Assembly: GCF_000194605.1 (NCBI RefSeq)
Contig: NC_015321.1
Coordinates: 1,798,001 to 1,862,000 of the forward strand
Source: Fluviicola taffensis DSM 16823
GTDB lineage: Bacteria; Bacteroidota; Bacteroidia; Flavobacteriales_D; Crocinitomicaceae
Direction: 5' to 3'
DNA length: 64,000 nt
Shown piece by piece: positions 28,001-35,938 of this stretch. Each line of letters opens with the position of its first letter. Position 1 is the stretch's first letter. Position numbers and translations under genes: made by a program. A model generated the notes under the pieces. It was not told where the DNA came from. It was given only the letters and a program-made list of their open reading frames with translations, and made no database searches.

Positions 28001-31000
28001 TTCCAACTGTGTGTCAGGGAGCACCTTCACCAACTATTACCTTTACAGGATTAAATGGTACTGCACCTTACACGTTTTATTATACGACAAATGGGGTTAA
28101 TCAATCAATTGGAAGTGGGAGCGGAAATGTTGCTACGGTTCTAGTACCAACAAGTGCTACGGGAACGTTTACCTATACTTTAACAAGTGTAAACAGTGCT
28201 ATGGGATGTTCTAAAAGCCAAAGCGGAACTGCTGCAATTACGGTTAGTCCATGTCCGGATTGTGGAACAGGAACACTGATTTCTGGAACGGTAACTACTT
28301 CACCAACAGCGAATACTACTTTGCGTGTTGCAAGCAATACTACAATCTCCGGAAATGTAACGTTTACCGGAAACAATGTAAAAATTCAGCCTGGAGTTAC
28401 AATTACAGTAGCTTCAACGGCAACATTAAATATTACAGGATCACATTTTTACGGTTGTGAAAACATGTGGCAGGGAATTGTTGTGCAACCTGGTGGAAAG
28501 GTAAATATGCAGCCATACATCGTGTCTTCAACGGTTACAAAAACACCCCTAATTGAAGATGCAGTTATTGGGGTAGACTTTTTACCGGTTACAACCCAGC
28601 AAAGCGTTATTTTATTGCAGGTAAATAATGCAACGTTTAACAAAAACGCAACAGCAATCAGAGTGCAGGGTTATCCGTTTGCGAACGTTGCAAGCATGTT
28701 CTCGGTGAAGAACAGTTTGTTTACTTGCAGAACTATCTACAATACTTCTGCTTCAACTTGGCCTTTGACAACTACCGTGAAAGCTTTAAACGGAAGTACA
28801 GACCCATACGTAAATCCTTACATTACCACGACTTATCCAATAACGACTATGAAAGTGCCTCAAAACAGCACCTTTTCAGATAAAGGAATTCAATTGGTAA
28901 ATGTTGGTACAGTATTTAATTCAATGAATATTGGATCTACTGTTGCGGCTGAATACAATGTATTTGATAACTTAAAGGTTGCACTTCATTGTTCGAATGC
29001 CAATGTTAAAGTAGAAAATACTGCGGTACAATTCCCGCAGATCATTACTTCTGCCATGTATTCAAGCCAAAGTTTGCCCAATATTGGAACTGGAATTTTT
29101 GCCACAGCTACATCTGGTTATTTGGGTAAAGTAGATGTTGCAGGAACTACCTCGCTTCCTAATAAATTTTATGGATTGAGCAGAGTACTTCATGTGGTCA
29201 ATTATCAGAATGTTCAGTTCAATTACAATACGATTCGCAGCACCCGTACCAACAATTATCCAGTACAAGGCTATTACAATGGAAATATGGGGCTTTATCT
29301 CTCTTTGGAGCAATTTCAAACAGTGGGTGTTGTTTACAATACCATTTACAATACCAATACAGGTGTTTTTGTGAGTGTTAACAATGGAATTAATCCATGT
29401 GTTGGAGCAAGCATTGCCGTTTCCAACAATTTATTTCAAAAGAATTTAGGAACGAATAATGGCTCTTTTGGAACGAGTGCCATTCATTTAGAAAATAATA
29501 GTGCGCTTGATGTTTTTGCAGGATCTATTTACTCAATTAGCAATACTATTACAGGTTCTCTGCGAGGAATCACTGTTAATAATTGGCTTAAAACGAGTAT
29601 TACGACCAATGAAAACACCCTTACTTTGGGTATTAACCCCAATGCTTTTGTGGGTGCTTCCAGTTATGGTATTGCGTATAATAATTGTACAGCTGGAAAT
29701 GGGATGAATCAGATCTATGGAAACAACGTAATTGGGTTTTCACAGGCTTATGAAAACTATAAAGGCATTCAGTTTACGCAATCAATGGGAAACAATATCT
29801 CTTGTAATGGAACACGTGACACACATACCGGGTTGTATTTTAATGGAACTTGCAGCCAAACCAAAACCTACAAAACAACCATGCAAAACCACCGCTACGG
29901 CTTTGTGTTGGATAATAGCGCAATTATAGGACAGCAGGGAACCACCACCACACCCACGGATAATACCTGGGTGGGTACAACTTGGTCTCCCACTGGAACC
30001 ACAAATGGAAATTTTAAAAATGCCTGTTTGAACGGAAGTAATACAAATAATTCAAAAATGTATGTGCGGAATAGCAGCAGTTGCAATCCGAATGGTTCAA
30101 CATTTACTTCAGGATTAGGTAGTTGGTCATATACCGCGAGCATTTCTCCAATCACCTTATTTTACGTGTCTAATCCACCACTTGAAACAGCATGTGTGAC
30201 CAGCCTTCCACCAGAAGAAGGCTTGATGGCTGGAACTAACGGCAGTGAAGAAGGCATCGCATCAGAAACGGCTAGTGCAGAAGAATCTGCGGCTAGTTGG
30301 TTGGAAGAATCTGCAGAATTGGTCGAATCGGTTATAGATTCAGATCACCAAGTGGTGATGAAGAACCAATTGTATCGATTATCGGAAGAGGAATCGGGTA
30401 CTTTAAGTTCAGCTCAACCAGAGTTGGATGCTTTAATTGAAACAGAGTCACAAACCAATATTGGCACGTTATGGGAAGTGGAAAAATCCTTGTCAGTTGG
30501 CGATTTGGCAGAGGCCGCGGCAATTAACAATAGCGTGAATCCGGAAAACAGGTTGGAAGAAAGTTACCAACTTCTCTACGAAGCAGATTTGCATTACCGC
30601 AACGAGGTGTTTAACACATCGGACAGTTTGGTGCTAGTTGATTTGGCTCAAGGTTGCCCTGCCCAACAAGGAGGATCTGTGTTCCAAGCACAAGCGCTCT
30701 ATAATCACGTGTACCACACAGCTACTATTTTCACGCCAGATTGTCAAACTAGTTCAGCGAAAAGCATGCAACAAACTGCTAGTGCAGATCATCCCGATGA
30801 TGAAAATGTGTTGTATAAGTTGTATCCTGTTCCTAATAATGGGATCTTCAAGTTGCAAGGATCCTTGTTAGCAGGTGATCAATTACAAATCATGCAGTTG
30901 GATGGTAAGTTATTGCTAGCACAAACAATCATGCAAGATGAAGAAACAATGGATTTGGCAACTCATTTGAGTTCAGGAACCTATGTGGTTGTATTGAAAA

Positions 31001-31050
31001 ATAGCGAGGGACAAGTGAAATACCGAAACCGCATTGTTGTGCTCCAGTAA
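25069..31050 (+). CDS. Giant T9SS-secreted leishmanolysin-like metalloprotease with beta-helix
   Basis: 1993 residues with a signal peptide to about residue 19. HEITHALGF (232-240) is an HEXXHALGF zinc motif; a third ligand candidate is His332 in SHMED, followed by YVMS, an arrangement reminiscent of leishmanolysin (M8) metzincins. Next come a jelly-roll-like segment (about 505-730), Ig/PKD-like domains rich in GCS/GCT turns (about 800-1060) and a long parallel beta-helix (about 1080-1700: NATFNKNATAIRVQGY-type coils). An acidic Glu/Ser-rich linker (about 1715-1770) leads to the T9SS sorting domain (about 1917-1993). Predicted to act outside the cell on protein or polysaccharide-associated substrate. 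Its sorting-domain DNA is duplicated in the next gene. Confidence 0.8.
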   Translation: MKRTLTILFSLFLFVLNAQQDSSNLSPNGIFDKVFDMNGRQYQLSDLQVGSIPKNAQLAPALLCSSGYFDLYFEQGSGMEGSSQTEIDRRNVICQVFSDLSQFIVPANSNVHVNILVRNINQELPGYDPLTNPFPAAISNVLGLASGFYVVPSNASATKGIIDNEIWKTINSGVDSYTGVASPLISTVPNGAMFYHGMVGFNFDNIGNPWNILLNQAPSSSSYFDLYSVALHEITHALGFASLIDANGDSKFNTGYEYYSRYDLFLKTAGNQSLITNTGACSLYNYSFNPALNPTVMTPASFDCATHIKFAGTVNKSVYSPSTFQPPSSLSHMEDVCHHTVNPYLDDEYYVMSNGQNGGSMKRYLKPEERAVLCDIGYQVNTTYGITSNLNYFNYNVGVCPGLQIAGVNDGITSGGLYQHVVSPGGSLTISTILQNDVNASSFECLENIYGNGTLTAISSTSFTYTAATPGVVLLRYIPVSGTGVRGNITYVLIYVSAGNCTPTVCSMLNNGNFEGAGQCGQLEVPASNGISINCWSPAVLTPDLFKRNCTSTFNNNFSIPATYYNSPGAESWNGSPNNHFMGFAGLSNGFEAAQSLLNIPLVQNQTYTLSFRAKVAYNAMNQMPPLGTNGQITFGAALSTIAWPGANSVLPSIPGSVYQLGTPIIINNTANNNWDYYSQTFTYTGSGNLSNFFIANTSLLGTSGNTYGLYIYMDDISLVAANPTIVMDLPNAMCSNQSISDLSPYAPLPNGSFSGNGVQYSGGVYSFNAAVAGIGMHTIVYTYTDNNGCSQTISDIIEVGPIITVSAINNFICSGQQVSITASGADTYTWSPATGLSTTTGPVVIASPTASTTYTITGTNSLGCTASKLVHVFITPPTATISGTTSVCQNSGSPSIALTASFGTAPYTFVYTINGGANQTITTTYGNGIGIPVPTNTSGTFTYNLVSVTSATGCSQILSGSATVTIKPLPTATISTVPTVCQGAPSPTITFTGLNGTAPYTFYYTTNGVNQSIGSGSGNVATVLVPTSATGTFTYTLTSVNSAMGCSKSQSGTAAITVSPCPDCGTGTLISGTVTTSPTANTTLRVASNTTISGNVTFTGNNVKIQPGVTITVASTATLNITGSHFYGCENMWQGIVVQPGGKVNMQPYIVSSTVTKTPLIEDAVIGVDFLPVTTQQSVILLQVNNATFNKNATAIRVQGYPFANVASMFSVKNSLFTCRTIYNTSASTWPLTTTVKALNGSTDPYVNPYITTTYPITTMKVPQNSTFSDKGIQLVNVGTVFNSMNIGSTVAAEYNVFDNLKVALHCSNANVKVENTAVQFPQIITSAMYSSQSLPNIGTGIFATATSGYLGKVDVAGTTSLPNKFYGLSRVLHVVNYQNVQFNYNTIRSTRTNNYPVQGYYNGNMGLYLSLEQFQTVGVVYNTIYNTNTGVFVSVNNGINPCVGASIAVSNNLFQKNLGTNNGSFGTSAIHLENNSALDVFAGSIYSISNTITGSLRGITVNNWLKTSITTNENTLTLGINPNAFVGASSYGIAYNNCTAGNGMNQIYGNNVIGFSQAYENYKGIQFTQSMGNNISCNGTRDTHTGLYFNGTCSQTKTYKTTMQNHRYGFVLDNSAIIGQQGTTTTPTDNTWVGTTWSPTGTTNGNFKNACLNGSNTNNSKMYVRNSSSCNPNGSTFTSGLGSWSYTASISPITLFYVSNPPLETACVTSLPPEEGLMAGTNGSEEGIASETASAEESAASWLEESAELVESVIDSDHQVVMKNQLYRLSEEESGTLSSAQPELDALIETESQTNIGTLWEVEKSLSVGDLAEAAAINNSVNPENRLEESYQLLYEADLHYRNEVFNTSDSLVLVDLAQGCPAQQGGSVFQAQALYNHVYHTATIFTPDCQTSSAKSMQQTASADHPDDENVLYKLYPVPNNGIFKLQGSLLAGDQLQIMQLDGKLLLAQTIMQDEETMDLATHLSSGTYVVVLKNSEGQVKYRNRIVVLQ

Positions 31051-32047
31051 GAATGTGTTGTTTGAATGGAAATTAAAAAGAAACCGGATGAAAAAATGGA
31101 CGATATGGATTTTTTTGATCACAAACCAGGTGTTTGGGCAAGTCAATTTGGTTCCCAATCCAAGCTTTGAACAGTGTGTGAATTGTATAACAACTGATTT
31201 TGGCCCAGCTTCATACCAAGCCTCAATTGTTGATTGGTTCAACCCCAATACCTGTACTCCAGATTATTGTACAGCAATGGATTATCCAGCGTGGTTGAAT
31301 TATCAAATTCCAGATGGGCAAGCATTTATAGGGATAGGAACTTATGATCCAGCAGGTTCGAATGGTCGGGAATATGCCACCTGTGCCTTGCTGGATACAT
31401 TGTTGGCTTCGAAGTGGTATGAGGTGTCATTTTATGCACGTGTGAAAGAAGGGCATTCTCGTTTTGCCTCCAATAATTTAGGAGTACATTTCAGTGATAC
31501 GGCTTTGCATGCAGCTAATATGTATTTGTTTAATGTCTATAATCCACCCTTGTTGGAAGCTCAGGTAAAATATTTCAACAACGAAATAATCTCTGATTCG
31601 GCGCATTGGACTTTGGTGTGTGGTTTGTATCAGGCACATGGCGGGGAGAAATACCTGACCTTGGGTAATTTCAATACCGATGCGCAGACCACTCAAGGCA
31701 TGGAATACACGGATGGTATCGTATGGCAAACCTATTTTCTGATTGATCAGGTATCGGTGATTCCTTTAGACAGCATAGTGGGTGGTATTCCAGCAGATGC
31801 GGGCCCAGATCAAACGATCTACATCAACGACACTGCATTTATAGGTCAAAAAATAAGCAATATGCCTTCTGTGTGGCAGAAGCTGGATGGCACATCAGTT
31901 GCTATGAATACTGCTGGGGTTTACGTTTCCCCGCAAGTAAACACAACGTATGTAGTTTCACAAACCATTAATGGGTTTTATTCCACGGATACGGTCACCG
32001 TTTTTGTGATCGATGATTTAGGTATTGAAGAAGATTTTCAATCGAAG
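30814..32047 (+). repeat. 1234-bp tandem duplication, unit 1
   Basis: Starts within the sorting-domain region of the giant protein, crosses the 37-bp intergenic gap and covers the body of the gene at 31088. Sequence at 30826 matches 32060, and the start codon at 31088 matches 32322, both at an offset of 1234. Confidence 0.8.
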
Positions 32048-32284
32048 TATAAGTTGTTCCCTGTTCCCAATAATGGGATCTTCAAGTTGCAAGGATCCTT
32101 GTTAGCAGGTGATCAATTACAAATCATGCAGTTGGATGGTAAGTTATTGCTTGCGCAAACGATGATGCAGGATGAAGAAACAATGGATTTGGCAACTCAT
32201 TTGAGTTCAGGAACCTATGTGGTTGTGTTGAAAAATAGCGAGGGACAAGTGAAATACCGAAACCGCATTGTTGTGATCCTGTAA
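31088..32284 (+). CDS. T9SS-secreted jelly-roll-like protein, chimeric copy
   Basis: 398 residues. The start is at MKKWTIWIF (31088), a signal peptide ending VFGQ; the frame is open upstream but has no signal. Mature body NLVPNPSFEQC ... begins like lectin/CBM-type jelly-roll domains of Bacteroidetes, with AHGGEKYLTLGNFNTDAQT near residue 195 and a Pro/Thr segment (VGGIPADAGPD). The body is nearly the same as the next gene, but its sorting domain (FPVPNNGIFKLQGSLLAGDQ ...) is nearly the same as that of the upstream giant protein. It therefore appears to be a chimera created by tandem duplication. Cargo role unknown. Confidence 0.85.
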   Translation: MKKWTIWIFLITNQVFGQVNLVPNPSFEQCVNCITTDFGPASYQASIVDWFNPNTCTPDYCTAMDYPAWLNYQIPDGQAFIGIGTYDPAGSNGREYATCALLDTLLASKWYEVSFYARVKEGHSRFASNNLGVHFSDTALHAANMYLFNVYNPPLLEAQVKYFNNEIISDSAHWTLVCGLYQAHGGEKYLTLGNFNTDAQTTQGMEYTDGIVWQTYFLIDQVSVIPLDSIVGGIPADAGPDQTIYINDTAFIGQKISNMPSVWQKLDGTSVAMNTAGVYVSPQVNTTYVVSQTINGFYSTDTVTVFVIDDLGIEEDFQSKYKLFPVPNNGIFKLQGSLLAGDQLQIMQLDGKLLLAQTMMQDEETMDLATHLSSGTYVVVLKNSEGQVKYRNRIVVIL

Positions 32285-33281
32285 GAATGTGTTGTTTGAA
32301 TGGAAATTAAAAAGAAACCAGATGAAAAAGGGAATGGTATGGATTGTACTGATAACAAACACGGTGTTTGGGCAGGTGAATTTGGTTCCCAATCCCAGTT
32401 TTGAACAGTGCACAAATTGCATAACAGGGCCTTTTGGACCAGCATTTTTTGAAGCATCAATTGTTGATTGGTACAACCCCAATACCTGTACCCCGGATTA
32501 TTGTACAGCAATGGATTATCCAGCGTGGTTGAATTATCAAATTCCTGATGGACAGGCATTTATAGGACTTTCGACTTATGATCCTGTTGGATCAAATATC
32601 AGAGATTATGCCACCTGTGCCTTGCTGGATACATTGTTGGCTTCCCATTGGTATGAAGTGTCTTTTTATGCACGGGTGAAAGAAGGGCATTCTCGTTTTG
32701 CTTCTAATAATTTAGGAGTACATTTCAGTGATACAGCTTTGCATGCAGCTAATATGTATTTGTTTAATGTCTATAATCCACCCTTGTTGGAAGCTCAGGT
32801 AAAATATTTCAACAACGAAATAATCTCTGATTCAGCTCATTGGACCTTGGTGCGTGGTTTGTACCAGGCACATGGTGGGGAGAAATACTTGACCTTAGGT
32901 AATTTCAATACCGATGCGCAAACCACCCAAGGTATGGAATACACAGATGGAATAGTGTGGCAAACCTATTTTATCATTGACATGGTTTCCGTCATTCCTT
33001 TAGACAGCATAGTGGGTGGTATTCCAGCAGATGCGGGCCCAGATACAACGATTTACATCAATGACACTGCATTTATTGGTCAAAAAATCAGTAATATGCC
33101 TTCTGTGTGGCAGAAGCTGGATGGAACAGCCGTTGCTATGAATACTGCTGGGGTTTACGTTTCACCGCAAGTAAACACAACGTATGTGGTTTCACAAACC
33201 ATCAACGGGTTTTATTCCACGGATACGGTTACTGTTTTTGTGATCGATGATTTGGGAATAGATGAGCCCGAAGAATACAAT
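32048..33281 (+). repeat. 1234-bp tandem duplication, unit 2
   Basis: Second unit: sorting domain of the chimeric gene, the same 37-bp intergenic gap, and the body of the gene at 32322. The right boundary, about 33265-33281, is where the unrelated sorting domain of that gene begins. Confidence 0.75.
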
Positions 33282-33518
33282 TTTACCGTTTCACCGAACC
33301 CTAACAAAGGAGTTTTTACCATTCAACTGCAACAGCTGATTAAAGAAACCACGGAGCTTGTTATTTATGACAATACTGGTCGGGAAGTTATGAACCAAGC
33401 GGTGGAATCTCCCATTACGCAAATAAAGGTTGTTACAGCAGTTAAACCAGGAATATATTTAGTGCAGCTTAGGCAAAAAGGAACTGTTGGAAAGAGACAA
33501 ACAGTAGTGATAGAGTGA
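32322..33518 (+). CDS. T9SS-secreted jelly-roll-like protein, parental copy
   Basis: 398 residues. The start is at MKKGMVWIV (32322), signal peptide to VFGQ. The body is the paralog of the preceding gene; residues about 310-398 carry a different sorting domain (NFTVSPNPNKGVFTIQLQQL ... KRQTVVIE). This combination is most simply the ancestral one. The 37-bp gap before it is a copy of the gap before 31088. Followed by the second minus-strand hairpin element. Confidence 0.85.
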   Translation: MKKGMVWIVLITNTVFGQVNLVPNPSFEQCTNCITGPFGPAFFEASIVDWYNPNTCTPDYCTAMDYPAWLNYQIPDGQAFIGLSTYDPVGSNIRDYATCALLDTLLASHWYEVSFYARVKEGHSRFASNNLGVHFSDTALHAANMYLFNVYNPPLLEAQVKYFNNEIISDSAHWTLVRGLYQAHGGEKYLTLGNFNTDAQTTQGMEYTDGIVWQTYFIIDMVSVIPLDSIVGGIPADAGPDTTIYINDTAFIGQKISNMPSVWQKLDGTAVAMNTAGVYVSPQVNTTYVVSQTINGFYSTDTVTVFVIDDLGIDEPEEYNFTVSPNPNKGVFTIQLQQLIKETTELVIYDNTGREVMNQAVESPITQIKVVTAVKPGIYLVQLRQKGTVGKRQTVVIE

Positions 33519-33540
33519 TTTTTTCAAAACAAAAAGGTCT

Positions 33541-33673
33541 TAAAAACAACAAGAGAGAAGCAGGCGCTCCTCTCTTGTTCCAACCTAAACTACTACTACT
33601 TATGAAAACTAACCTCTAAAACTAAATCAAATAACGTACCAAAGTATTTACTTGTTTCTAGCCTTAGCGTATA
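33541..33673 (-). ncRNA. Candidate intergenic small RNA, copy 2
   Basis: A minus-strand TATCTTTG -7 box (33674-33681) is followed by the conserved ATAAGTAGTAGTAGTTTAGGT (complement of 33583-33603) and a perfect 10-bp hairpin (33548-33557/33570-33579) running into GTTTTT. It resembles copy 1 at 24763-24981 in sequence and layout, although the stems and loops differ. Together the two flank the T9SS cluster. Ends inferred. Confidence 0.4.
33548..33579 (-). terminator. Rho-independent terminator, minus strand
   Basis: AACAAGAGAG/CTCTCTTGTT, perfect 10-bp stem, 12-base loop, followed on the minus strand by GTTTTT. Confidence 0.6.
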
Positions 33674-33780
33674 CAAAGATAACGGACGTATTTCGATTTT
33701 GTTTCATATTGAACTCAGTTTTAACATTATTTGGAGAACCGGAATTTTGCTCAAAAAGACACGTAAGATAAGATTTCATG

Positions 33781-33788
33781 TATCTTTG
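33781..33788 (+). promoter_or_regulatory. -7 box of metF
   Basis: TATCTTTG, 32 bases before the ATG at 33821. No -33 TTG at the usual distance. Confidence 0.55.
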
Positions 33789-33820
33789 GCGACGAATTTA
33801 ATTATATCCTCTCTGAAGGC

Positions 33821-34771
33821 ATGAAAGTTATCGATCACATTAACGCAGCGAAAGACACGCTATTTTCATTTGAAATTCTACCTCCGCTAAAAGGAGCGAA
33901 TATTCAATCTATTTACGATGGTATTGACCCCTTAATGGAATTCAAACCGAAATACATCAATGTAACCTATCATCGGGAAGAATTTATCTATAAAGAACGC
34001 GAAAAAGGACTTCTTGAAAAGATAGCAATCCGAAAAAGACCAGGAACAGTTGGAATTTGTGCGGCGATTATGAATAAGTACAACATTGATGCTGTTCCTC
34101 ATTTAATTTGTGGAGGTTTTTCTCGAGAAGAAACAGAGAATGCATTAATCGATTTACAATTTTTAGGAATTGATAATGTGCTTGCTTTGCGTGGAGATTC
34201 CATTAAAACAGAATCGACCTTTAAGCCAGATCCAGAAGGGCATAAACACGCGGTAGATTTGATTAATCAGATTACAGATATGAATCGTGGGAGCTATTTA
34301 GTAGACGATATTCAATTGGCTCCAACCAATTTTTGTATCGGTGCGGCTGGTTATCCTGAAAAGCATTTCGAAGCGATGAATTTGAGTACGGATTTACACT
34401 ACTTGAAATCGAAAGTGGACGCTGGAGCAGAATACATCGTTACTCAAATGTTCTTTAATAATCAAAAATATTTTGATTTTGTAGATGCTTGTAGAGCTAT
34501 TGGAATCACTGTTCCAATTATTCCAGGAATCAAACCGATAACAACATTGAATCACATTTCATTCTTGCCAAAAGTCTTTCATATTGATCTTCCAGAAGAA
34601 TTAAGTAAGGACTTGATAAAATGTAAAAGCAATAAAGACGTTTTTGAAGTAGGAGTTGAATGGGGAATTCATCAATCACAAGAACTTAAAAAAGCAAAAG
34701 TTCCTGTTATTCATTATTATACGATGTCTACCTCTGAAAGCGTTAAAACGATAGCAGAAAAAATATTCTAA
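33821..34771 (+). CDS. metF: Methylenetetrahydrofolate reductase
   Basis: 316 residues, the usual length of bacterial MetF. FSFEILPPLKG at the N-terminus carries the catalytic Glu; VTYHREEF, ALRGDS, IGAAGYPEKH and YIVTQMFFNNQKYFDFVDACR follow as in the TIM-barrel flavoprotein. It reduces 5,10-methylene-THF to 5-methyl-THF for methionine synthesis in the cytoplasm. The start is fixed by the conserved N-terminus and a promoter upstream. A small secreted protein gene follows after two bases, so the two share a transcript, though a functional link is not evident. Confidence 0.95.
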   Translation: MKVIDHINAAKDTLFSFEILPPLKGANIQSIYDGIDPLMEFKPKYINVTYHREEFIYKEREKGLLEKIAIRKRPGTVGICAAIMNKYNIDAVPHLICGGFSREETENALIDLQFLGIDNVLALRGDSIKTESTFKPDPEGHKHAVDLINQITDMNRGSYLVDDIQLAPTNFCIGAAGYPEKHFEAMNLSTDLHYLKSKVDAGAEYIVTQMFFNNQKYFDFVDACRAIGITVPIIPGIKPITTLNHISFLPKVFHIDLPEELSKDLIKCKSNKDVFEVGVEWGIHQSQELKKAKVPVIHYYTMSTSESVKTIAEKIF

Positions 34772-34773
34772 TC

Positions 34774-35319
34774 ATGAGAAAAGCACCTTTAAGTATTCTT
34801 TTTAGTATCCTTTGTTTCATTGGATTTACACAAGTTAAAAATCAGCCATTGAAGCTTAATAATGCACTTGTAGTGAGTCATTTGGATAAGCAAGCAGATC
34901 AGTTTTCATTGGAAATTGCGGTTTCGGTTGTATTATCTCAAGCAAAGGTGAACAATACAGTTTCCTTAAATGTGTTGAAGGCTGGTGGAGATCCACAGGT
35001 TTTAATGACAGACTCTTTGACGCAAATATTACAAGCAAAAGGAATCAACACCTTGATGCTCGTTTCGGTACGTGGATTTGACAACCGTTTCAGACCCTCA
35101 TCTGGAAACATCACGTTGGCAGAAGACTTAGCAGCAGATAACTTATTTCCAATTTACAAGGACGACATTACTTCTGTAACTTTTGAGTTTCACTTCTACA
35201 GAGACGGAAAGTTGGTTTATACCGATTTGTTGAGAATTGGCGGAATCAATTCGAGAGATAAAGTCTTGCGAAAATTGAGAAAGAAATTGGCGAAGAAGGT
35301 TAAGAAAGAGTGGATTTAA
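34774..35319 (+). CDS. Secreted hypothetical protein
   Basis: 181 residues with a signal peptide (SILFSILCFIGFTQ). No family recognised. The mature part has an LxxxLTQILQAKGINTLMLVSVRGFDNRF segment, suggesting an alpha/beta domain, and ends in a very basic helix (LRKLRKKLAKKVKKEW), unusual for a periplasmic protein and possibly membrane- or peptidoglycan-binding. Starts two bases after metF and ends five bases from the convergent TPR gene, leaving no room for a separate terminator. Confidence 0.75.
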   Translation: MRKAPLSILFSILCFIGFTQVKNQPLKLNNALVVSHLDKQADQFSLEIAVSVVLSQAKVNNTVSLNVLKAGGDPQVLMTDSLTQILQAKGINTLMLVSVRGFDNRFRPSSGNITLAEDLAADNLFPIYKDDITSVTFEFHFYRDGKLVYTDLLRIGGINSRDKVLRKLRKKLAKKVKKEWI

Positions 35320-35324
35320 ATTAA

Positions 35325-35900
35325 TTACGAATTACTTTTCTTAGAGATTTCTTTTTGAGCAGATTGAACAGCAGCTAGAACAATTTCATTTTCTGGATTG
35401 TGGATAAGGTAATAATCGAAATCGGCTAGCGCGTCAATATATTGCCCCATTTTCAAATAACAGATACCACGCTTTTCGTAAATATCAATATCGTATTTGG
35501 AATATGGCGCCGCCAATGAAAAAAAGCGAATTGCTTCTTGGTACTCCTGTTTTTCAAAAGCATCAATAGCTTCTCTTTTCAGGGTTAAAAATCCAGATTC
35601 ACGCGCAATTTTCCCTGCTTTAATTTTGAGAAATTGTGCTATTTCTTTGTGTTGATCGGCTGTAATTTCATGTTTTCCTATGCAAATGATTTCATCAAAC
35701 GGCTCATCAAATTCCGAACAAGCGCTCTTGACATCGAAGTGGCGTAGTTTGTCGATGGAAGGAACATTGGTGGTTGACCAAAAGCGTTGAACTAAAATTT
35801 GATTGGGAGAAAACTCCAATAGTTGAAATAAGTAATAAAGAGAATCATGACGAAAGTAAAAGTAACTTCCAACGGGGAGTATTTCTATTGCTGATTTCAT
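35325..35900 (-). CDS. Small TPR-containing hypothetical protein
   Basis: 191 residues, no signal peptide, presumably cytoplasmic. The N-terminal ~90 residues form a beta-rich region (VGSYFYFRHDSLYYLFQLLEF). The C-terminal half has two TPR motifs (AIDAFEKQEYQEAIRFFSLAAPYSK and YEKRGICYLKMGQYIDALADFDYYLIHNP). No partner is evident. A degenerate -7 box (TATCTTTC) ends four bases before the start codon, similar to the spacing seen for several other genes here. Confidence 0.75.
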   Translation of the reverse strand: MKSAIEILPVGSYFYFRHDSLYYLFQLLEFSPNQILVQRFWSTTNVPSIDKLRHFDVKSACSEFDEPFDEIICIGKHEITADQHKEIAQFLKIKAGKIARESGFLTLKREAIDAFEKQEYQEAIRFFSLAAPYSKYDIDIYEKRGICYLKMGQYIDALADFDYYLIHNPENEIVLAAVQSAQKEISKKSNS

Positions 35901-35938
35901 AGAGGAAAGATACGGATTTATGAAGAAATAAATTCGAA

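Larger units (their letters stand above)
33519..33820. other. Gene-free stretch between the T9SS cluster and metF
   Basis: 302 bp. Contains the second copy of the minus-strand hairpin element (33541-33603), a minus-strand -7 box (33674-33681) and the metF promoter (33781-33788). I saw no S-box-type SAM riboswitch structure before metF. Confidence 0.6.

Noticed and set aside
33602-33619. A five-codon ORF (MKTNL) directly after CTACTACTACTT
   Set aside because: Too short to support as a leader peptide, and the matching site at 24840 has no ATG there. The hairpin reads as a terminator on the opposite strand.
33519-33820. SAM-responsive riboswitch before metF
   Set aside because: No characteristic multi-stem leader could be traced; the metF leader from the predicted start is under 35 bases.
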